DNA of 64,000 nt from VAZQ01 sp963841105 (GCA_963841105.1 CAWJCB010000034.1:124001-188000), one strand, 5' to 3'; shown: positions 17,339 through 27,606, counted from the first letter of the stretch. The notes: a model not told the origin generated them from the letters alone. A program made the numbers and translations.

Positions 17339-17558
17339 GGTTAGCTCAACCACCGTTCGTTTGCATGAAGAAGATGTCCGCGCCTTGAGGCGAGCCCGCG
17401 CGGCCGGGCACTCCGATTCTGACCTCGTTCGGAAAGGCTTACGTGTGGTCGCCTCGCGGTATTATAAAGATCGACGCCCCCCGTCGACACGCCTTTTCGA
17501 GTTGACGGATAACAAACTCGGAGACGAGTCCGAGCTGTTCCGAAATCTTGACCGTTGA
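17328..17558 (+). pseudogene. VapB-like ribbon-helix-helix antitoxin, damaged start
   Basis: The frame encodes STTVRLHEEDVRALRRARA, then SDLVRKGLRVVASRYY and a tail RRPPSTRLF...KLGDESELFRNLD, the pattern of a ribbon-helix-helix antitoxin paired with PIN toxins. No start codon in frame precedes the beta strand. ATG 17332 (reading MAR) is in another frame, so one base appears lost near 17341. TTG 17361 would cut off the DNA-contacting strand. It overlaps the toxin start by four bases (TTGA), the usual coupling. Confidence 0.65.
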
Positions 17559-17707
17559 TCGGCCCTATTGTCGTCGATACGGGCGGTCTTCTTCGAGCAC
17601 TCGCGCGAACCGCGGTAGGACGGCCCAGCTTCCCTGAGTACGAGAGAGCTCTGACCTCGGCAAGCCTCGTAGTCGTGCCAGGACTGATGCTCGCTGAAGT
17701 CGACATC
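17555..17707 (+). pseudogene. VapC-like PIN-domain toxin, C-terminally truncated
   Basis: From TTG 17555 the product reads MIGPIVVDTGGLLRALAR and later LVVVPGLMLAEVD, the first two conserved acidic regions of a PIN ribonuclease. Homology stops at AEVD, about residue 50 of an expected 130. The next bases are the 5' flank and start of the monooxygenase gene at 17713, and the frame runs to a stop at 17755 without family similarity. The third and fourth acidic residues are missing, so it cannot be an active toxin. The truncation marks a recombination junction. Confidence 0.7.
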
Positions 17708-17712
17708 GCGAT

Positions 17713-18993
17713 ATGGAGCAACGCATCTCGATTGAAAAGATCGATACGCTTGTAGTCGGCGGTGGACAGGCCGGCTTGGCTATGAGCGAACATCTTGGCG
17801 CAAACGGCGTGCCTCATCTGGTTCTGGAGCGGTGCCGGATTGCCGAACGCTGGCGCTCGGAAAGATGGAACTCGTTGGTTGCGAACGGTCCGGCTTGGCA
17901 CGATCGCTTTCCAGGTCTTGAGTTCAGCGATGTCGACCAGAGCGTGGGTCCAGACGACTTTCCGCCCAAGGAAATTGTTGCAGACTATTTCGTCGCCTAT
18001 GCAAAGAAGATTTCGGCTCCCATCCGTTGCGGTGTCGAGGTGCTGAGTGTCGAGAGGAAGATTGGCCGTCCCGGTTTCCGTCTAGAAACTTCCGCAGGCG
18101 TAATTGAGGCCAACAGCGTAGTCGCCGCGACCGGCGCGTTCCAGCGCCCCATCATGCCTGAAATGGTTCCCTCCGACACGGGTGTACTGCAGATGCACTC
18201 CGCAGGTTACCGCAACCCCGGCCAGCTGTCAGAAGGCGCAGTGTTGATTGTGGGATCGGGTTCATCGGGCACCCAGGTCGCAGAGGAACTCCTAGAATCG
18301 GGACGCCGCGTCTACCTTTCGGTGGGGCCGCATGACCGTCCACCGCGGGCCTATCGCGGGCGCGACTACTGCTGGTGGTTGGGTGTTCTCGGCAAGTGGG
18401 ACGCCGCAGCCCGGGAAGCTGGAAAGGAGCATGTGACGATTGCCGTGAGCGGTGCACATGGAGGTCATACGATCGACTTTCGCCTCCTTGCCGCAAAAGG
18501 AATGATCCTCGTCGGCCGTACGGAAGCTTATGAGAGCGGCGTGATCAGCTTTGCACCGGATCTGGTCGAGAATCTTGCGAAGGGTGATGCGAACCTCCTG
18601 TCCGTGTTGGACGAAGCCGACGCCTATGTTGCGCGAAATGGCCTCAACCTGCCGGAAGATCCCGATGCGCGTGCAACCGTGCCGGATTCAGACTGTGTGA
18701 AGAATCCTATTCTTTCGCTTGATCTGGCACAGTCCGGAATCGCAACGATCATCTGGGCGACAGGTTTTGCTTCAGATTTCAGCTGGCTGAAGGTCGACGC
18801 CTTTGACGAAAATGGCCGGCCAAAGCATCAGCGCGGCGTCTCGGCCGAGTCAGGCATATATTTCCTAGGCCTACCCTGGCAGTCGCGGCGAGGCTCCAGC
18901 TTCATTTGGGGCGTATGGCATGATGCGAAGTATCTCGCAGACCAAATCACAATCCAGCGCAATTACATGGCGTATCACAACGCTTCGCAGTGA
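17713..18993 (+). CDS. Flavin-containing monooxygenase-like FAD/NAD(P) oxidoreductase
   Basis: This 426-residue flavoprotein has an FAD-binding dinucleotide motif VVGGGQAGLAMSEHL at about residues 14-28. A second NAD(P)-binding motif, LIVGSGSSGTQVAEELLESG, lies at about 177-196, and the ATGAFQRP and IWATGFASDFSW segments are typical of flavin monooxygenases. The product length is complete. The start ATG 17713 lies within the broken vapC frame, at a recombination joint. The substrate is unknown; oxidation of an amine or ketone in a small catabolic cluster is possible. Confidence 0.88.
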   Translation: MEQRISIEKIDTLVVGGGQAGLAMSEHLGANGVPHLVLERCRIAERWRSERWNSLVANGPAWHDRFPGLEFSDVDQSVGPDDFPPKEIVADYFVAYAKKISAPIRCGVEVLSVERKIGRPGFRLETSAGVIEANSVVAATGAFQRPIMPEMVPSDTGVLQMHSAGYRNPGQLSEGAVLIVGSGSSGTQVAEELLESGRRVYLSVGPHDRPPRAYRGRDYCWWLGVLGKWDAAAREAGKEHVTIAVSGAHGGHTIDFRLLAAKGMILVGRTEAYESGVISFAPDLVENLAKGDANLLSVLDEADAYVARNGLNLPEDPDARATVPDSDCVKNPILSLDLAQSGIATIIWATGFASDFSWLKVDAFDENGRPKHQRGVSAESGIYFLGLPWQSRRGSSFIWGVWHDAKYLADQITIQRNYMAYHNASQ

Positions 18994-19191
18994 GAGGCGC
19001 GATAGTTGCTCGCCAGAATGCAAGCGTCTCGACTGTGCGACAGACGCAGCAGCCGTCGACTACGGCATCGGCCATAAGAAAAGCGAATGCGCTCGGGACA
19101 AAACCGATACAAGCTCGACAAATTTCAGCATCCCTGCGCCAATGCGGGCCGAGAGGCCGACAGCCTCGAAGCCTGATCCGATGGGGCCCAA

Positions 19192-19605
19192 ATGGAACAC
19201 CAGCGTATCCGTAAGTTCAATACGAAGGACACCTACCCCGAACAAAAGCTCGACAACGACCTTTGCCAGGTGGTTGTCGCGAAGGGAACGATGGTTTTCG
19301 TCCGCGGACAGATCGGCCAGGACCTCAAGACTTCGAACAGCATCGGCGTCGGCGATGTGGCGGCTCAGACCGAGCAGGCCATGAACAACATCGAGATGCT
19401 GCTCAAGGAGGCGGGCTCGTCGCTCCAACACATTTGCAAGATCACGATCTACATCGTCGACCCGCGCTACCGGGAGGCTGTCTATCGTGTGGTCGGTTGA
19501 CGCCTCAAAGGTGTTTTTCCGGTCTCGACCGGGATAGTCGTCTCTGCCCTGGCCCGGCCAGAATGGCTGGTAGAAGTGGATGCGATAGCCGTCATTCCAG
19601 ATTGA
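19192..19605 (+). pseudogene. RidA/YjgF-family protein interrupted by in-frame TGA
   Basis: The frame starts at ATG 19192, reads QVVVAKGTMVFVRGQIGQDL and VDPRYREAVYRVVG, then meets TGA at 19498-19500. The same frame continues RLKGVFPVSTG, ALARPEWLVEVDAIAVIPD and stops at 19603-19605, giving the full family length of about 137 residues. RidA-type proteins hydrolyse reactive enamines and imines. The stop would need a single base change (for example CGA or TGG to TGA). The truncated 102-residue form lacks the C-terminal strand with the ligand-binding arginine and glutamate region. A DUF1028 gene follows by 7 bp. Confidence 0.8.
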
Positions 19606-19612
19606 GGCGTGC

Positions 19613-20287
19613 ATGACATTTTCCATCGCCGCGCGATGCGCACGGACCGGCATGCTGGGCATTGCCGTCTCATCTTCCTCACCCGCGGTCGCCGCACGCT
19701 GCGTCTATGCACGCGGCCACGTTGGCGCCGTCGGAAGCCAGAACATTACTGACCCCACGCTCGGGCCAAGGCTTCTCGACCTGATGTCACTCGGGGCGTC
19801 AGCTTCAGAGGCGGTGCGCATCGTGGTTGGGACGGCGGCCCACATCACATTTCGCCAGCTCCTCGCCGTCGATGCAGCCGGACGCACGGGCGTGTTCTCC
19901 GGCGGCAAGACCCTGGGGACGTACGCTGCAGCAGAAGGAGAGGGCGCCGCCGCGGCCGGGAACATGCTCAGGAGCAAGGTCGTACCGGAGCGCATGCTTT
20001 CTGCCTTCGTTGACTCGACTGGAGCTCTCGGCGGCCGACTACTCGGCGCAATGCGCGCAGGTCTCGCTGCCGGAGGCGAGGAAGGGCCCGTCCATTCATC
20101 TGGCCTTCTTATCGTGCGGGACGTGTCCTGGCCCGTCGCCAACCTGCGGGTGGACTGGTCAGACGCAGACCCGATCGCCGATCTTGAGCACCTGTGGGCA
20201 TTGTACGAGCCACAACTCGAGGCCTACGTCACGCGGGCTATCGATCCCTCTGCCGCTGCGAGCTTCGGTGTCCCGGGGGACGAGTAA
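19613..20287 (+). CDS. DUF1028 domain-containing protein (putative Ntn-hydrolase)
   Basis: This 224-residue protein matches the DUF1028 family along its length: MTFSIAARCARTGMLGIAVS at the start, ARGHVGAVGSQNITDPTLG, then EGEGAAAAGNMLRSKVVP and LIVRDVSWPVANLRVDWS. Members are often encoded near peptide or amino-acid uptake genes and are predicted N-terminal nucleophile hydrolases; the activity is not established. It follows the RidA-like gene by 7 bp and precedes a TPR gene, all on the plus strand. Confidence 0.88.
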   Translation: MTFSIAARCARTGMLGIAVSSSSPAVAARCVYARGHVGAVGSQNITDPTLGPRLLDLMSLGASASEAVRIVVGTAAHITFRQLLAVDAAGRTGVFSGGKTLGTYAAAEGEGAAAAGNMLRSKVVPERMLSAFVDSTGALGGRLLGAMRAGLAAGGEEGPVHSSGLLIVRDVSWPVANLRVDWSDADPIADLEHLWALYEPQLEAYVTRAIDPSAAASFGVPGDE

Positions 20288-20432
20288 GCTGCAACTCGCC
20301 GTCCGCCCGCGGACTCGGAGGTCAGGTACTTCGATGGCCAAGTGAAATGCGTCTCTTTTCGGATTCTTTGATTTCCGATAGGGTGGGAGCACGTTTCCAG
20401 CGAATGCAGAGACATGAAGGTAGAGCAGCAGC

Positions 20433-22119
20433 ATGGATCGTTTCGACCTAGGCGTGCACACTCGGTCGGTATCCACGTCGTCGCCGGAAGCGCAGCGCTG
20501 GTTCGATCTTGGCCTTAATTGGTGCTACGGCTTCAATAAGGAAGAGGGTCTCAAATGCTTCCTCGAAGCGCTAATACACGATCCTGACTGTGTGATGGGT
20601 CACTGGGGGGTCGCCTACGCTTCGGGCCCCTTTTACAACTTCACCTGGCGCGAGCATGGGGAGAAGGAAGCGGAGGCTGCCACCAAGCGTGCCAACGAAT
20701 ATATCGGTAGGGCGCGCGCCCTTTCTCGCCACGCAACAGATATCGAGAATCAGCTGATCGAAGCGCAGGCCCGCCGCTTCCAAAAGCCTCACGCTGTCCA
20801 GCCAGATGATTACGACCGCCGGGATGACGACTACGCGGCCGAGATGCGGCGCGTCTATCACAATTACCCCGACGATCACGACGTCATGGCGCTCTTTGTC
20901 GAGGCTCTAATCACGCGCACCCCGAGGCGCCTTTGGAACGTCAAAACTGGGGCTCCCGCGAAGAGGTCGGACGTCGTCGAAGCGGTAGCGGTATGCGAAC
21001 GCTCAATCCGGATGGCGGACGAGCGTGGTACGCCGCAGCACCCCGCCATTGTGCATTTGCATATTCATGCCATGGAAATGTCGAATACGCCGCAATCCGC
21101 CATGGGCTCGGCCGACGCACTGGCGACTCTGGCCGCGGACGCGGGACACCTCAATCATATGCCTGGGCACATCTACGTGCTGTGCGGTGACTACGAGAGG
21201 GCGCGGATCGCGAGTCACAAGGCGATTAGGGCCAATGACATGTTTCTCGCCTATGCAGGTCCTTTTACGTTTTACACGGTCGCCTGCTGCCATGACCTGC
21301 ATCTGATGATGCACACCTCGATGTTGCTGGGCCGCTATGGCGATGCCATAGGGGCAGCGAGCAAGATGTGCGACCTGTTGACCAAGCAGGTGCTCAGCGA
21401 ACAGGGCCGTCCGAAGTTCGCGATGAGCCTCGAAGGCTATTACTCCACGAAGTCGCACGTTTGGGTGCGTTTTGGGCGCTGGCAGGACATCATCAGTGCC
21501 CCCATGCCCGACGAGCCTGACCTATACCTCGTCACAACCGCCATGTTGCACTACGCCAAGGGCGTGGCTCACGCCGCGCTCAAAAACTTCCGGGCAGCTG
21601 AGGAGCAGCGCCAGCTTTTTCACGAAGAATCTCCTGCGTATTCCTCGCAGCCGACGGTTCTTCAACAACATGGCGCATGACGTTCTGGCTGTCGGCGAGA
21701 AGATGCTGGACGGCGAGCTCCAGTACCACCTTGGCAACCACGCGGCGGCTTATGAGCATTTGAGGGAGAGCGTCCGGTTGGACGACAATCTTGAATACAT
21801 CGAACCGTGGGCCTGGATGCATCCCCCTCGCCATGCCCTCGCGGCCTTACTGCTCGAGCAGGGACACTACGGCGAGGCCGAGCAGATCTATCGCGATGAT
21901 TTGGGCCTGAGCGGCAAGATCCAGCGATGCGCGCAGCATCCCGACAACGTCTGGGCTTTACATGGGCTCGTGGAATGCCTCCAGGCGCGAGCAGACACGA
22001 GAGAGCTTCCTTCTCTGCAAAGAAAGCTGGCTTATGCCCTGCGAATGACCGATGTGTCGATTACTTCCTCTTGCATGTGCCGCACCACAACCTCCGCGCA
22101 GAGCGGTTGCTGCGTGTGA
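20433..22119 (+). pseudogene. TPR-like tetratricopeptide protein, frameshifted
   Basis: The first frame (from ATG 20433) encodes a helical-repeat protein with RWFDLGLNWCYGFNKEEG, GHWGVAYASGPFYN, HIHAMEMS and NHMPGHIYVLCGDYERA, and ends at 21680. The continuation (RRFFNNMAHDVLAVGEKML, WAWMHPPRHALAALLLEQG, QHPDNVWALHGLVECLQ) is in another frame, to 22119. Removing one base at about 21628-21630 (GAATC back to GATC) joins them as ...EDLLRIPRSRRFF. Total length is 3n+1. The function of this bacterial TPR family is unknown. Confidence 0.8.
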
Positions 22120-22172
22120 GTCATTGCGCTCGAGGAGACCGGCCTGAACGAGGTGTGTGCGACACGTGCTTC

Positions 22173-22973
22173 TTAGGCCCGGCGCTGAGCAGCTGTATCG
22201 TCTGGGGACCTGAGCCGTGGCACCGATGCCATGAGCGTTCGCCCGTATTCGCTTTGCGGAGCGGCCAACACCTCGTTGGTCCGGCCAACCTCGACCATCT
22301 GACCGTTGCGCAGGATGATAACGCGCTCACACATCAGCCGAACGACTTCAATGTCGTGGCTGATCAGCAGATAGGAAAGGCCGAGATCTCTCCGCAACCC
22401 ATGCAGCAGCTTCAAAATCGCCGCCTGGACCGAGACATCAAGGGCAGCCGTGGGCTCGTCGAGGATCAGCAAGCTCGGTTGCGAGGCAATTCCCCGCGCG
22501 ATACCAACGCGCGCCTTCTGACCACCGGACAGTTGATGCGGATAGCGCTCCAGTAGTTGATGGCTAAGCGATACGCTGTCGGCAAGCTCCCGTACCCTTT
22601 CGCCCACATTCATGAAGCCCGCTAGCCGTCGTAGCGGGTCTGCGATGGCAGCGAACGCAGTCATGTGCGGCGTGAGATTCTCCGCGGCATCCTGAAAGAT
22701 GTGCTGGATGCGGCGGCGCTGCGGCTGGTCGACAAACGCGGCAGGACTGATGGCGCCGATATCAATGCCCTCAAACAAAATCTGCCCCGATGTGGGGTCG
22801 ATCAGGCGTGAGACGAGACGTCCGAGGGTACTCTTGCCTGATCCGCTTTCACCAACGACGCCAAGACTTTCGCCCTTGCCTAGCTCAAAATTGATGTTGT
22901 CCAGCGCGACAACCGGAGCGGTGCGCCATCCCCGCCCCTTGAATACCTTCCGAAGCGACGAGACCGTCAACAT
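22173..22973 (-). CDS. Peptide-type ABC transporter ATP-binding protein (DppF/OppF-like)
   Basis: This 266-residue ATPase has Walker A GESGSGKSTLG, signature LSGGQKARVGIARG, Walker B LLILDEPTAALD and the switch histidine in LISHDIEVV. ATG 22973 overlaps the DppD-like stop by a few bases; ATG 22988 is an alternative. It is the last gene of the uptake operon that starts at 27363. It lacks the C-terminal oligopeptide transporter extension found in its partner. Confidence 0.9.
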   Translation of the reverse strand: MLTVSSLRKVFKGRGWRTAPVVALDNINFELGKGESLGVVGESGSGKSTLGRLVSRLIDPTSGQILFEGIDIGAISPAAFVDQPQRRRIQHIFQDAAENLTPHMTAFAAIADPLRRLAGFMNVGERVRELADSVSLSHQLLERYPHQLSGGQKARVGIARGIASQPSLLILDEPTAALDVSVQAAILKLLHGLRRDLGLSYLLISHDIEVVRLMCERVIILRNGQMVEVGRTNEVLAAPQSEYGRTLMASVPRLRSPDDTAAQRRA

Positions 22974-23899
22974 AGGGGGTGCCTGCATGCGACGAGGTGG
23001 TTTGCAGCAACCGGTGTGAGCGGAGGCGGAAATAGGTCGCAATCTGGTTGATGCTTCTGGCATCGCTTTGCGAACCGGCACGGCGGAAGTTGCGCCGCGA
23101 GATCAGGAAGCTGCCCACGTATGACGTGAAGATTCTCAGGCTTGTCCGCATGCTGCGGTATGGCCGCCAGCAATTCGCTCGAATAGGGATGCCGCGCCGC
23201 ACGTGTGAGTGTCGCGACCGATGCGCTCTCCACGATCTGACCAGCATGCATGACGACGATGCGATGGCAATGTGCCGTGGCAAGCGGCAGATTGTGCGTC
23301 ACGAGCAAGGTAGCCATACCGCGCGCACGCGACAGCTCGGTGATCAACCTCATGACCGTCGCCTCTGTTGTGACGTCGAGGCCGGTGGTCGGCTCGTCGG
23401 CGACGAGCAGTTCAGGTTCGCAGGCGAGGGCCAGAGCGATTCCGGCACGCTGGCATTGACCTCCCGACAGCTCAAACGGGTAATTGTGTGCCTTGCTTGC
23501 ATCAAGGTGCACACTATCGAGCAAAGATGCGACTCGACTTTTGCCCGCCACATCCTTTAGTTGACGACCGACGGTGCGGATCGGATTGAGGCTTGCTCTC
23601 GGGTTCTGAAATATCTGAACGACAGCGGCGTGTGTCCTGCGATGCTCGCGTATGGGCGCGATCGGCGTGCCGCGCCAGCGGAGTTCGCCGCCAACGACAC
23701 GAGCGCCTGGGTCGAGCAGGCCGGTGATCGCATACGACAGCACAGACTTGCCGGACCCGCTTTCACCAACCAAACCGACGATTTCTCCCGTCTCGACGGT
23801 GAGGTTAACGCGATCAAGAGCCTGGACGACGCCACGACGTGTGGGGAAGTGAACGGATAGGCTGTCGACGACCAGCACGTCAGCGCCGCTCCCGGGCAT
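22967..23899 (-). CDS. Peptide-type ABC transporter ATP-binding protein (DppD/OppD-like)
   Basis: This 310-residue ATPase has Walker A GESGSGKSVLS, signature LSGGQCQRAGIALA, Walker B LLVADEPTTGLD and LLVTHNLPLA. The C-terminal extension contains CRFAKRCQKHQPDC, the cysteine-rich oligopeptide/dipeptide transporter motif that can hold an Fe-S cluster in homologues. It overlaps the upstream permease by 20 bp, showing tight operon structure. It forms the ATPase pair with the next gene. Confidence 0.92.
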   Translation of the reverse strand: MPGSGADVLVVDSLSVHFPTRRGVVQALDRVNLTVETGEIVGLVGESGSGKSVLSYAITGLLDPGARVVGGELRWRGTPIAPIREHRRTHAAVVQIFQNPRASLNPIRTVGRQLKDVAGKSRVASLLDSVHLDASKAHNYPFELSGGQCQRAGIALALACEPELLVADEPTTGLDVTTEATVMRLITELSRARGMATLLVTHNLPLATAHCHRIVVMHAGQIVESASVATLTRAARHPYSSELLAAIPQHADKPENLHVIRGQLPDLAAQLPPCRFAKRCQKHQPDCDLFPPPLTPVAANHLVACRHPLC

Positions 23900-24725
23900 C
23901 TATCATGTCGCGCAGGCCGTCGCCGAGCAGATTGAGCGACAAGACGACCAGTACGAGCGCCAGACCGGGGAACAGTGAGACCCACCATTCACCGGTGATG
24001 ATGAACCCTGCGCCCTCAGCCACCATGATGCCCCATTCCGGTGTGGGGGGACGGATGCCCAAGCCGATGTATGACAGCGCCGCCGCATTGAGCATCGCCC
24101 ACCCCATGGTCAGCGTCATTTGCACAGCCAACTGCGGAATGGTGGTCGGAAACAGGTGATAGGCGAGGATCCGGAACTGGCCGTTTCCGCTGACACGTGC
24201 GGCTTCGACGAAACCCGCCTCGCGGCGCTGATTGATTTCTGCCCGCACCGTGCGGGCATAAAAGGGAACATTGACGATGGCCGTCGCGTAGATAATGTTT
24301 TCAACGCTGCTGCCCAGGGCCGCCACAATGCCCATTGCCAGCACGAAAAGTGGAAACGCCATGATGGTGTCAACGGCCCACATGGCCAGGCGATCGACCC
24401 AGCCGCCGAAGAATCCCGCCAAGCTACCGAGCACGCTCCCGACCACAATGGCGAGCGCCACTGCGCTCGTGGCAATGAACAGGTCCAAACGGGTCGCATA
24501 GATGATGCGTGTGCAAATGTCGCGTCCAACCTGATCGGTGCCGCACGGGGCGTGCCAACTTGGCGGCCGCAGCGCATGTGTTGGGTCGGTGGCCAGCGGA
24601 TCATGCGCGGCGAGCCAAGGCCCAACGACCGCAAGTACACACACCGCTGCGAAAAATCCAGCGGTGACCGCGGTCAAGGGATCGCGCCGAAATCCGTCTT
24701 GCAGGGCCGCGGCAATGGCCATCAC
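23880..24725 (-). CDS. Peptide-type ABC transporter permease (DppC-like)
   Basis: This 281-residue inner-membrane permease has about six hydrophobic segments. PLATDPTHALRPPSWHAPCG is the family's N-terminal periplasmic block and GTDQVGRDICTRIIYATRLD follows. The EAARVSGNGQFRILAYHLFP segment is the EAA loop that docks the ATPases. It begins immediately after the DppB-like gene. The substrate could be a peptide, nickel or another small solute. Confidence 0.92.
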   Translation of the reverse strand: MMAIAAALQDGFRRDPLTAVTAGFFAAVCVLAVVGPWLAAHDPLATDPTHALRPPSWHAPCGTDQVGRDICTRIIYATRLDLFIATSAVALAIVVGSVLGSLAGFFGGWVDRLAMWAVDTIMAFPLFVLAMGIVAALGSSVENIIYATAIVNVPFYARTVRAEINQRREAGFVEAARVSGNGQFRILAYHLFPTTIPQLAVQMTLTMGWAMLNAAALSYIGLGIRPPTPEWGIMVAEGAGFIITGEWWVSLFPGLALVLVVLSLNLLGDGLRDMIDARERR

Positions 24726-25748
24726 TCATCCCTCGAGGCGCACCCGCACATCGACGATCCCGTAGAGAATGTCGATGGCGATGTTGATCAGAACATAGAG
24801 GGCGGCGACCGCCAGCACGAAGCCCTGAACCGCGGCATAGTCGGATGCGACCAACGCTTCGAGCGCGTACGAACCGATGCCTGGCCACGAAAAGACCTTC
24901 TCGATTACGACATTGGCGCTGATGAGAAATGAGAACACGACGCCCGCGGTCGTTAGAACCGGAAGCATGGCGTTCCTGAGGGCGTAAGTGTAAACCAGCT
25001 TCCGGCGCGGTATGTCGTATCCCCGCGCCGCGCGAATGAAATCGCTCGATAGCACGCCGAGCATTGCGCCGCGCGTCACACGCGTCAAAGGTCCCACAGC
25101 GGCGATCGCTAACGCGAGTGCTGGCAGGATGAGATGCGCTGCGGCGTCGCGGCAAACAGGCCAGTCGCGCGCGAGAATAGCGTCGATGATCATAAATCCG
25201 GTACGCTCTGGCGGTGGAAATGCCATTGGCGGCAGACGTCCAAGGGGTGCAGGAGCAATGCCCAGGACGTAATAAAATATGAAGACGAGCAACAGCCCGG
25301 TGAAGAAGGACGGCATCGAAAGGGCGGACGTCGAAACAATGCGGCAGATGTGATCAGTGCCGCCACCCTTACGCATGGCGCCCGCAACACCCAACGGCAC
25401 TGCGATGATAAGCGCCAAGGCGAGAGCGGTTACGGTCAGCTCCAGTGTGGCTGGGAGCCGTGCCGCCAGGTCTTTTAGCACCGGCTGCCCGGTCACCAGA
25501 GAGCGACCAAGGTCGCCGTGCGTGAGGTCGGCCAGATACGCCGCAAATTGCTGCGTTATCGGACGATCCAGGAGCAAGGTCTTGCGCAGGTCGGCAATGG
25601 CCTCGGGTGTAGGGGCGGCCCCGGCAAAATACACGGCTGGATCGCCCGGAAGCAGCCTGGTCAAAGCGAAGGAAACGATGACCACGCCCAACAGTGCGGG
25701 CAACCCGAGGACAAGGCGCCGAAGGATGGTCCAAACCAGGGATGTCAC
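24726..25748 (-). CDS. Peptide-type ABC transporter permease (DppB-like)
   Basis: This 340-residue permease has the typical DppB N-terminus (RRLVLGLPALLGVVIVSFAL, then LLPGDPAVYFAG), six predicted membrane segments and the EAA-loop region RAARGYDIPRRKLVYTYALR. It follows the binding-protein gene by 18 bp. Length is normal for the family. Confidence 0.92.
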   Translation of the reverse strand: MTSLVWTILRRLVLGLPALLGVVIVSFALTRLLPGDPAVYFAGAAPTPEAIADLRKTLLLDRPITQQFAAYLADLTHGDLGRSLVTGQPVLKDLAARLPATLELTVTALALALIIAVPLGVAGAMRKGGGTDHICRIVSTSALSMPSFFTGLLLVFIFYYVLGIAPAPLGRLPPMAFPPPERTGFMIIDAILARDWPVCRDAAAHLILPALALAIAAVGPLTRVTRGAMLGVLSSDFIRAARGYDIPRRKLVYTYALRNAMLPVLTTAGVVFSFLISANVVIEKVFSWPGIGSYALEALVASDYAAVQGFVLAVAALYVLINIAIDILYGIVDVRVRLEG

Positions 25749-25766
25749 TATCTCGCCGGCTCCGTG

Positions 25767-27363
25767 CTAACCCCGGTGCAGTGTGGTGGCGTCAACCTGC
25801 CGGTGGAACATGTAGACGTAACCTTTGATGTCCGGTTGCAACACAACTTCAAGATTTGGTTGATAGAGCGGGATTACCGGCACATCAATCATTGCGAGCT
25901 TGATAAATTGCTTAGCCAGCGCGGCATAGGCGGCGCTGTCACGCTCCTGCCGGGCTGCGTCGAGCAACTTGTCCATTTCCGGGTTCTTGTAGCTCGCCAA
26001 ATTCCAAACGGTGTTTTGGCTGTGCCATATCCATCGAAAGAAGAAGTCCGGGTCGTCGAACCAGGCACCGAAGACGTCGATTGCCATCGGCCAGCTCTTT
26101 TGATTGCGCCGCGCGGGGAAATCCGGAAGCTTTTCAATCGATATCCGAATCCCAACCTTGCCGAGCTCATCTTGGATGACGATCGCGGCCGGCTCGTCAA
26201 CCGTCGCCACTTGCGCGTCGAAGAACAGTTTGGTTTCAAAGCCCGATGCGAGACCGGCGTCGCGCAAGAGCGCCTTCGCCTTGTCAGGATCGTGCTTATA
26301 GGGAAAGCGCTGAGGCCATGAACCATCACTAGGCTCAGCGGTTGGTGCCCCGAACATCGGTAAGGCGCGTCCGAACACCGAGCTGTCGATCACCTTCTGG
26401 TAGGGAATGGCATGAGCAATCGCCTGACGCACTCGCACGTCGTCGAACGGCTTCGTGATCGTGGAAAGCGCCAGGTATTTCAGCGTGTTTGCCATGGGCG
26501 CAGTGTCAACCTTGAGCTTCTTCGCCGCGATAATATCGACAATCTCGCGCGGCGGCAGAATCCGGCGATACGTCCGCGTCACCCCGTTCCAACAGGGCTC
26601 GCCGCGTTCCGGCGGCGCCCACGTTCCGGAACATCGCGCGTTGCAATTTGGGTAGCTCTCCCCCCTTCCAGCCATCGAAGCGTGCGAGAACGATCTGCTC
26701 GCTCGACTTGAACGACTCCACCTTGAACGCGCCAGAGCCGGCACAGTTGATCTTGGTCCATTCGAGCGCCCAAGGATCGGAGGCGGTCGCATTCTTCTTG
26801 CACAGCTCGCTGTTGTAAACACTGGGCACGACGATGGCGAGCGACGGCATCGTGAGCTTGTCCGCGCGCAGGAATTTCACCCTGAAGGTGTAGTCATCGA
26901 CAACCTCGAACTGCTCGATGGAGGTAAGCGATCCCTGCTCCATCTGCCGCTGAGGAAAGCCGCCGACTTTCACGAACCGGTCGAACGACCACTTCACGTC
27001 CTGGGCTTTCACGGGCGTGCCGTCATGAAAGCTTGCATCGCGCCTCAACTTGAAGGTTACGGATGAATTGTCGGGCGCGAACTCCCAGCTCGTGGCTAGC
27101 TGCGGCTTGAGATTAAAGTAATCGTAGCTCTTGACGCCGTTCTGCAGGGTTTTTGTTCCGAACGTGATGAGCCTATCGTAAGTCATCCACACAACCCCAT
27201 AAGCAGCACGGTTTGCGCCCACCGTGTGAGTATCGAGGCTGTTGGCAGTCAACTCGGAGACGATCAGCAGGCGATCGGCTTGTGCCTGCGCCAACGCATG
27301 CCAGCTGAAAACGGGTGTCGTCGCCGCGATCCCCGCAATCGTCACGAATTCGCGTCGATCCAT
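25767..27363 (-). pseudogene. Peptide-type ABC transporter substrate-binding protein (family 5), frameshifted
   Basis: ATG 27363, preceded by GGAGAA, opens a Tat-like signal (MDRREFVTIAGIAATTPVFS). The first frame encodes the extracellular solute-binding family 5 fold (SFHDGTPVKAQDVKWSFDRF) up to DADVSPD near 26560. The rest (LPPREIVDIIAAKKLKV to VIPLYQPNLEVVLQ) is in a second frame ending at 25767. Deleting one T (GATTC to GATC) near 26559 restores one protein of about 531 residues. Without it the operon would lack its ligand receptor. Confidence 0.85.
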
Positions 27364-27397
27364 GGTGTGTTCTCCATTGGTCATTGCTCAAAAAGCC

Positions 27398-27420
27398 GCT
27401 TTCAGGTTTTGCTGAAAAGC
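27398..27420. promoter_or_regulatory. Hairpin in the leader of the peptide transporter operon
   Basis: GCTTTCAG and CTGAAAAGC can pair around a short T-rich loop, about 35 bp upstream of the binding-protein start. It could be an operator or attenuator-like structure. No family motif was recognised. Confidence 0.3.
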
Positions 27421-27606
27421 CTATTCCCATGCAGCTTGAGGATGAGGCGCTCAACCGTCAAGCTGCACGATTGGATTTTTGGCGGCGGATTGACCTGAAG
27501 CTGAGTGCCTTATCTTCGCAGCGCAACCGATCGTCGTGCGCTACGCATGATGCGTACGTGGGCACTCAAAAATTGCGGCGACTGTTGGCATGCTAATGCC
27601 AACCTA

